Of a DNA stretch of 64,000 bases, positions 59,746-64,000 are shown one piece after another. Every line of letters begins with the position of its first letter. Position 1 is the stretch's first letter. The DNA comes from RGIG6165 sp045538835 (GTDB lineage: Bacteria > Bacillota > Clostridia > Oscillospirales > Feifaniaceae), in contig JAZQEF010000018.1 of assembly GCA_045538835.1 (NCBI GenBank), positions 186,001 through 250,000 on the forward strand. Reading direction: 5' to 3'. A program made the translations under genes and the position numbers. The notes under the pieces were generated by a model, which searched no databases, was not told where the DNA came from, and was given only the letters and a program-made list of their open reading frames with translations.

Positions 59746-60324
59746 TCACACAATACCCGCAAATCCCATAAACGACATAGAAACTATAGACGCCGCCACA
59801 AAAGTTATTGGCATTCCCCGAAATCTGCCCGGCACTTTGCTTTCTTCTATTCTTGAGCGGACACCTGCAAAAAGTGTCATTGCAAGCAAAAATCCAAGTC
59901 CCGCCGCAAGCGCATTGACTATAGAATACAGATAGTTATACTCCTTTGTAAAATTGAGCAGAGTTACACCGAGTACCGCACAGTTTGTTGTAATAAGAGG
60001 CAGATATACGCCCAGCGATTTATAAAGCGGAGGAAAATATCTTTTTATAATCGCTTCGGTAAGCTGTACGAGTGAGGCAATAACAAGTATAAAAACTATC
60101 GTTTGCAAATAGTTAAGCGAGAGCGGTTCTAGAATATAAGTCTGCACAGGCCATGTGACCGCAGTTGCAATAAGCATCACTACCGTGACCGCAACACCCA
60201 TGCCCGATGCCGAGCCTATCTCTTTTGAAACACCTATAAACGGACAAATACCTAAAAATCTTGCAAGAATATAGTTTTCAACAAGTATTCCCGTTATAAG
60301 TATACCGATTATTTCTTTTGCCAT
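59746..60324 (-). CDS. rnfA: Rnf complex subunit A
   Basis: Integral membrane subunit of the ferredoxin:NAD+ oxidoreductase that pumps Na+ or H+. About six membrane helices. NYILARFLGICPFIGVSKEIGSA near residue 17 and the later NCAVLGVTLLNFTKEY (cysteines flanking the membrane [2Fe-2S] cluster shared with RnfE) are typical. 192 residues from ATG 60324, which has GGAG 7 nt upstream; GTG 60345 overlaps rnfE and was rejected. Between rnfE and the short rnfB. Confidence 0.93.
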   Translation of the reverse strand: MAKEIIGILITGILVENYILARFLGICPFIGVSKEIGSASGMGVAVTVVMLIATAVTWPVQTYILEPLSLNYLQTIVFILVIASLVQLTEAIIKRYFPPLYKSLGVYLPLITTNCAVLGVTLLNFTKEYNYLYSIVNALAAGLGFLLAMTLFAGVRSRIEESKVPGRFRGMPITFVAASIVSMSFMGFAGIV

Positions 60325-60326
60325 AC

Positions 60327-60935
60327 TCACTCTCCTTTTCTGCACTGATTACAGCCGCAGCAATGATTTACGGTTCCTACAAGCGCGGCAATTATACCGT
60401 AGACGAGAAAGCCGCCCGGCACTTCGGCAAACATTTTTACAGCCGGAGTTCCTATATCATATCCGAGAATGCTTCCGCTGCCGAGAATTTCTCTTACTGC
60501 GCCCATAAGCGCAAGCGCGATTATAAATCCAAGTCCCGAAAAAACGCCGTCCGTAAACGAATCCGACACGCTGTTTTTTAGTGCAAACATCTCTGCCTTT
60601 CCGAGAATTATACAGTTTACCACGATAAGCGGAATGTATATACCGAGCGATTCATATAAAGCAGGGAAATATGCCTGCATCAGCATTTCAACAGCCGTTA
60701 CAAAACCTGCGATTATCACTATGCAAAACGGTATCCTGATACTGTCGGGAATTAGTTTTTTCAAGACGGAGATAACCGTATTTGAGCATATGAGAACTGC
60801 CGCCGCGGCTATTCCCATTCCCAGCGCATTTGACAGCGATGTTGTCACCGCAAGCGTCGGACAAGTGCCTAAAGCAAGAACAAAAACAGGATTTTCTTTT
60901 AGTACCCCGTTTAATGCTATTTCACTTTTTTTCAT
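60327..60935 (-). CDS. rnfE: Rnf complex subunit E
   Basis: Integral membrane partner of RnfA, with six predicted helices in inverted topology. ENPVFVLALGTCPTLAVTTSL near residues 14-34 and YIPLIVVNCIILGKAEMFA near 105-123 each hold a conserved cysteine. The C-terminus ends in HCCGCNQCRKGE, a cysteine-rich tail. Length 202 is standard. It overlaps rnfG by 4 nt and is followed by rnfA 3 nt later. Confidence 0.93.
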   Translation of the reverse strand: MKKSEIALNGVLKENPVFVLALGTCPTLAVTTSLSNALGMGIAAAAVLICSNTVISVLKKLIPDSIRIPFCIVIIAGFVTAVEMLMQAYFPALYESLGIYIPLIVVNCIILGKAEMFALKNSVSDSFTDGVFSGLGFIIALALMGAVREILGSGSILGYDIGTPAVKMFAEVPGGFLVYGIIAALVGTVNHCCGCNQCRKGE

Positions 60936-61444
60936 TCTATCCTCCCATACGCTTCAAACGCCGTTTTTACAGCTTTTTCAAATGCTCTTGAAGTATAAGT
61001 CGAGCCCGATATTATCTTTACACCCTCTAAATCTTCTCCTGCACCTTTGTACTGTGAAGTGTAGTCATAATTGTCATCTGCCGCGCGGCTTCCGTAACCC
61101 GATGTTTCATTGTGTTCTGTCATACGGACGCCTACTATCTTTCCGTCAGAAATAGCAGTCAACACAACGATATCTCCTGCAAAGCCTTTTGCCTTGGCAG
61201 TAAATACATACCCTGCACCGTTTTCGGCTCTGTGTGCCGATAAAAGCGAGTCTACACCCTCTATCTCTATTTCTTCAAAACGGTCAGCGTCGGGCAAAAG
61301 TTCGCTTCGCGCCATATCTTCTTCACTCGACTGTCCTGCCTCTATAATAGGTTTTGTAAAATTATTTACTGACGACAGCAAGAATGCCATAATCACACAT
61401 ACCGTCATAAGAGCAAGGGGCGGATAAAAATATTTTTTAAACAT
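60932..61444 (-). CDS. rnfG: Rnf complex subunit G (FMN-binding)
   Basis: 170-residue periplasmic-face-type subunit anchored by one N-terminal helix (about 7-25), with a covalently bound FMN. The flavinylation motif reads VKIISGSTYTSRAFEKAV (consensus SGATxT; here SGST), the acceptor being its threonine. VGVRMTEHNETSGYGSRA precedes it. It is shorter than many RnfG (about 190-210) but complete. Requires ApbE, which is encoded nearby as a fusion. Overlaps rnfD by 8 nt and rnfE by 4 nt. Confidence 0.92.
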   Translation of the reverse strand: MFKKYFYPPLALMTVCVIMAFLLSSVNNFTKPIIEAGQSSEEDMARSELLPDADRFEEIEIEGVDSLLSAHRAENGAGYVFTAKAKGFAGDIVVLTAISDGKIVGVRMTEHNETSGYGSRAADDNYDYTSQYKGAGEDLEGVKIISGSTYTSRAFEKAVKTAFEAYGRIE

Positions 61445-62348
61445 TTTCGGTCTTTACACCTCCAAACGGCATTCTGAAAGTCACTTTATCTATGAGCGGT
61501 GCAATGATGTTCATAAGAAGAATTGCAAAAGACACACCTTCGGGATAAGTGCCGAACTCTCTTATAAGAACTGTTATAGCACCTATACCAAGACTGAAAA
61601 TTGCTTTTCCTTTTTCGCTCACGGGAGATGTGGCATAATCTGTAGCCATAAAGAATGCCGCAAGCATAAGGCTGCCCGAGAGAAGATCAAGTAAAATATT
61701 TCTTCCGCATATAAGCGACACCGCCGCCGCGCCGATAAGCGTGCTCAGCGGCGCTGTAAGAGTTATCACTTTTCTCGCCGCAAGGTACACTCCGCCGATA
61801 ATTATTGCAATTATACAGGTCTCGCCTATGCAGCCGGAGCGAAAGCCGAGAAGAAGTTTTAATAAATCCGTCTCACCGCCTGCAAGCGGCGTTGCCGATG
61901 AATTTATCTCGGGCAAATTTATCAAAGGACGTGCCCCATCCCAAGAGGCGATTTCTTTACCGAAAGACAAAAAGAGAAAAATTCTTCCCGTGACGGCAGG
62001 ATTGGCAAAGTTCTCCCCTATTCCGCCAAACATCATTTTAACCACTACGACCGAAAAAACTGATCCGACAGCCGCCATCCACAAAGGAAAACTGACAGGC
62101 AGACTGAATGCTAACAGAACGCCTGTTACCGCCGCACTCAAATCAGTAAAACTCGGCCGCAGTCGCAAAGCAAGACTGTATACCGCTTCCGACAGTACAC
62201 AAGTCGCAACACATACCAGTGTCAGCAGTGCGCTTCTGTACCCGAATATAAGCACAGATGCCACAAATGCGGGCACAAGAGCTATAAGCACATCTGCCAT
62301 TATTTTTGATGTGCTTGCATTTGATAAAATAAAGGGCGATTTACGCAT
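61437..62348 (-). CDS. rnfD: Rnf complex subunit D
   Basis: 303-residue membrane subunit with about nine helices and a second covalent FMN. The flavinylation site is the threonine in NSSATPLAGG near residue 155 (family SGATPL). The N-terminal SPFILSNASTSKIMADVLIALVPA and KMMFGGIGENFANPAVTGR (near 107-125) are diagnostic. Length is slightly below the usual 320-350. It overlaps rnfC by 8 nt. Confidence 0.92.
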   Translation of the reverse strand: MRKSPFILSNASTSKIMADVLIALVPAFVASVLIFGYRSALLTLVCVATCVLSEAVYSLALRLRPSFTDLSAAVTGVLLAFSLPVSFPLWMAAVGSVFSVVVVKMMFGGIGENFANPAVTGRIFLFLSFGKEIASWDGARPLINLPEINSSATPLAGGETDLLKLLLGFRSGCIGETCIIAIIIGGVYLAARKVITLTAPLSTLIGAAAVSLICGRNILLDLLSGSLMLAAFFMATDYATSPVSEKGKAIFSLGIGAITVLIREFGTYPEGVSFAILLMNIIAPLIDKVTFRMPFGGVKTENV

Positions 62349-63552
62349 TTTCCGCCTCCTTCAACATCTTTTTTGATCTCCTGTTAAACTCTGTAAGGCG
62401 GCGTTTTGCAGGACATACATATTCACAGCAACCGCACTCCATACAGATATTTACTTTGAGATTTCGCAAAAGTTTCACATCTCTTTTATGGTAGGCGCGG
62501 TCTATCGCCGCAGGCGACAGCATGACGGGGCATATGCGGTAACATCGTCCGCATCTTATACACGAGGTTTCTGTCGGATAGGTAAGTTCATCAAATGCAA
62601 GTATCGCACCTGTAGTCTTTGTTATAACGCTGTCTGCGCCCACTTCTCTTCCCATCATAACACCGCCGTCTAAAATGCGCTCAGGTCTGACTTTAAGTTT
62701 GTCAAAGACATAAGAAACGGGCGTTCCTATGGGAAGCTGAAAACATACACTCTCCGAAATAAGGGGACCTGCGAATGTAACATATCTTGACACAAGCGGT
62801 ATTCCCGTTTTTACATATTCGGCAAGTTGGGCAACTGTTGCAACATTTATCACTATAACACCGAAGTCGGATGGCAGTTTTTTCTCCTCAACCACTCTGC
62901 CCGTACATTCGTAGATTATAACTTTCTCCGCACCTTTCGGGTATTTATCTCCGAGTATCTTTACCTCTAAGCCGCACTGGGACAGTTTTTCTGCGCAGGC
63001 GGCACTGTTTTTTTCAATACCGATTATTTTACGAGTTATTCCAAGAACACCTGCGATTATCTCGGCGCCCTTTGCGATTTCTTCTGCCTTTTGTGACATA
63101 ACACATCTGTCGCTTATTATATACGGCTCGCACTCGGCTCCGTTGATTATAAGGGTGTCTACAGTTGCTTGCGGTCTCAGTTTTATATGTGTAGGAAAGC
63201 CTGCGCCGCCAAGTCCCACAAGGCCGCAGTCATATGCCGCTTTTGCAAGACTTTCTCTGTCTGTTATCTCTGCTCTCTCAAACGAAATATATTCATTTTT
63301 CCCGTCACCGGAAATCTCCACATAGTCTCCTATGCTTTTTATCTCGCCCGATATGCTTGCATGAACAGGCGGAGTGAATTTCTTCTCACATTCGCCTATC
63401 ACCTGCCCGATCTTTACTTTATCGCCAACGCGGACCGTCGGCACAGTCTTACCGAGCGGTATGCGGACAAAAGTCGGAAATTCCATTTCTTTTGCATATA
63501 CGAGACCACTCTTTTTATTACTGTTTATATGAACTCCTGCAAGATGTGACAT
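62341..63552 (-). CDS. rnfC: Rnf complex subunit C
   Basis: NADH-binding peripheral subunit with FMN and two [4Fe-4S] clusters. The nucleotide-binding barrel has GLGGAGFPTHIKL near residue 123-135, and INGAECEPYIISD follows. The ferredoxin clusters are CIRCGRCYRICP (near 345-356) and CMECGCCEYVCP (near 383-394). 403 residues, shorter than RnfC with extra C-terminal helices. ATG 63552 has GGAG 5 nt upstream; it overlaps the Gx transporter end by 35 nt. Confidence 0.95.
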   Translation of the reverse strand: MSHLAGVHINSNKKSGLVYAKEMEFPTFVRIPLGKTVPTVRVGDKVKIGQVIGECEKKFTPPVHASISGEIKSIGDYVEISGDGKNEYISFERAEITDRESLAKAAYDCGLVGLGGAGFPTHIKLRPQATVDTLIINGAECEPYIISDRCVMSQKAEEIAKGAEIIAGVLGITRKIIGIEKNSAACAEKLSQCGLEVKILGDKYPKGAEKVIIYECTGRVVEEKKLPSDFGVIVINVATVAQLAEYVKTGIPLVSRYVTFAGPLISESVCFQLPIGTPVSYVFDKLKVRPERILDGGVMMGREVGADSVITKTTGAILAFDELTYPTETSCIRCGRCYRICPVMLSPAAIDRAYHKRDVKLLRNLKVNICMECGCCEYVCPAKRRLTEFNRRSKKMLKEAENA

Positions 63553-64000
63553 TATTTCTCCAAACTCCTTTAATGTATGGCATAACGCTTTTGAGTGTCA
63601 CGGCGGTTACCGACCCCATAACAAAACCTGATAAAATAAGATACGGCAGATACCAGAAAACATCGGCCGTTCCCATAAGCAGACTTGCCGCGCTTATCTG
63701 ACCTATATTGTGGGATATGCCGCCCGAAATGCCAATAAGCATAAAACTTCTGCACTTTGATACGGCGTACATTACTACAAGTGATAATAGCCCTCCGGCA
63801 AGGCTTATAACGCCTCCCGAAAAGCCTCTTGTCACCATGGCAAATACGCCTTTTGACAGCGCAATGCCGAAAGCATACGGAAATCCCATAATTTCAAGCG
63901 CAAACATTGTGACTATATTTGAAAGTCCAAGTTTTATGCCCGGTATTCCTACAGACGGAACAAGACTTTCAATATAAGAAAATGTTATTGCAAGTCCGAA
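63518..64000 (-). CDS. Gx transporter family protein (5' part outside window)
   Basis: C-terminal 160 residues of a membrane protein of the family once named heptaprenyl diphosphate synthase component I. The frame continues without a stop to the window edge. Readable text includes YIESLVPSVGIPGIKLGLSN, LSKGVFAMVTRGFSGGVISLAGG and LIGISGGISHNIGQI, with five or so membrane helices. Family members next to rnf operons are often called Gx transporters and may carry a small cofactor or flavin precursor; that role is inferred. rnfC starts inside its 3' end. The gene begins upstream of position 64000. Confidence 0.88.
   Translation of the reverse strand, partial: FGLAITFSYIESLVPSVGIPGIKLGLSNIVTMFALEIMGFPYAFGIALSKGVFAMVTRGFSGGVISLAGGLLSLVVMYAVSKCRSFMLIGISGGISHNIGQISAASLLMGTADVFWYLPYLILSGFVMGSVTAVTLKSVMPYIKGVWRNNVTSCRSSYKQ

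Noticed and set aside
61741..62376. Plus-strand 211-codon frame opposite rnfD
   Set aside because: rnfD is clear on the minus strand with its flavin site; the opposite frame has no family features.
1..64000. tRNA, rRNA, CRISPR arrays and insertion sequences
   Set aside because: No repeat-spacer periodicity, conserved tRNA arms, rRNA blocks or transposase frames were seen by eye. A tRNAscan-SE and CRISPR search would confirm this.

Overview
The window is chromosomal DNA from an anaerobic, low-to-moderate GC member of the Firmicutes, class Clostridia. The evidence is SpoIIR, a sigma-K gene with a recombinase-bearing intervening element, AddAB, IreB, two T-box leaders, an Rnf complex, type II pantothenate kinase, formate-tetrahydrofolate ligase and acetate kinase. 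It carries genes for sporulation and for ferredoxin-linked energy conservation. Family-level placement is not possible from sequence alone. No rRNA, tRNA, CRISPR array, insertion sequence or antiviral defence locus was seen.

Layout. 1-7.4 kb (minus): addA (cut by the window edge), addB, spoIIR and ispE. 7.5-9.5 kb (plus): an ACT regulator with a DUF711 protein, then a DUF378 membrane protein behind a structured leader. 9.5-11.9 kb: divergent ackA and tmcAL, one making or using acetyl phosphate, the other using acetate to modify tRNA. 11.9-15.8 kb (minus): fhs-tsaE-tsaB-rpiB-upp. 15.9-22.6 kb: rodA, then nrdR, an aminotransferase, coaW, a secreted unknown, an EndoA/MazF-type RNase without antitoxin, alr and a membrane unknown. 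22.6-27 kb (plus): T-box(Phe)-pheS-pheT, ireB and a conserved unknown. 27-39.3 kb (minus): mltG, a U32 peptidase-family protein, a class B PBP, T-box(Ala)-alaS, a HIT protein, a phosphoribosyltransferase, a CofE-like ligase, comEC, holA and a Toprim protein. 39.3-46.9 kb: a 31-residue membrane peptide, then DJ-1, two acyltransferase-fold genes, tmk, thyX, a WecG/TagA enzyme, lysC, hom and a PheB-type ACT protein. 47-51.7 kb: a YtvI-like permease-fold protein, a PBP1A and an M24 aminopeptidase. 51.8-58.3 kb: sigK split by a 5.78-kb skin element. 58.3-64 kb (minus): a NusG-II/ApbE fusion and rnfBAEGDC behind a Gx transporter.

The most interesting locus is the skin element. The sigK N-half (51793-52128) and C-half (57910-58272) join exactly at a shared AATG to give an uninterrupted pro-sigma-K with the canonical CIENEILM junction. 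The element ends carry 19-bp imperfect inverted arms (15 of 19 matching) that on circularisation would flank a 6-bp centre, and the chromosomal flanks show smaller symmetry about the same AA dinucleotide, as expected for a large serine recombinase. The element encodes that recombinase next to its right end. Instead of phage genes it carries an AraC-type regulator and a two-gene operon (an SGNH hydrolase and a 620-residue protein I do not recognise). It is much smaller than the B. subtilis (about 48 kb) and C. difficile (about 15 kb) skins.

Other points worth attention are an 87-residue RnfB-like protein without ferredoxin domains, the NusG-II/ApbE fusion, a ComEC whose C-terminal domain lacks metallo-beta-lactamase ligands, and the solitary EndoA-type RNase next to alr.
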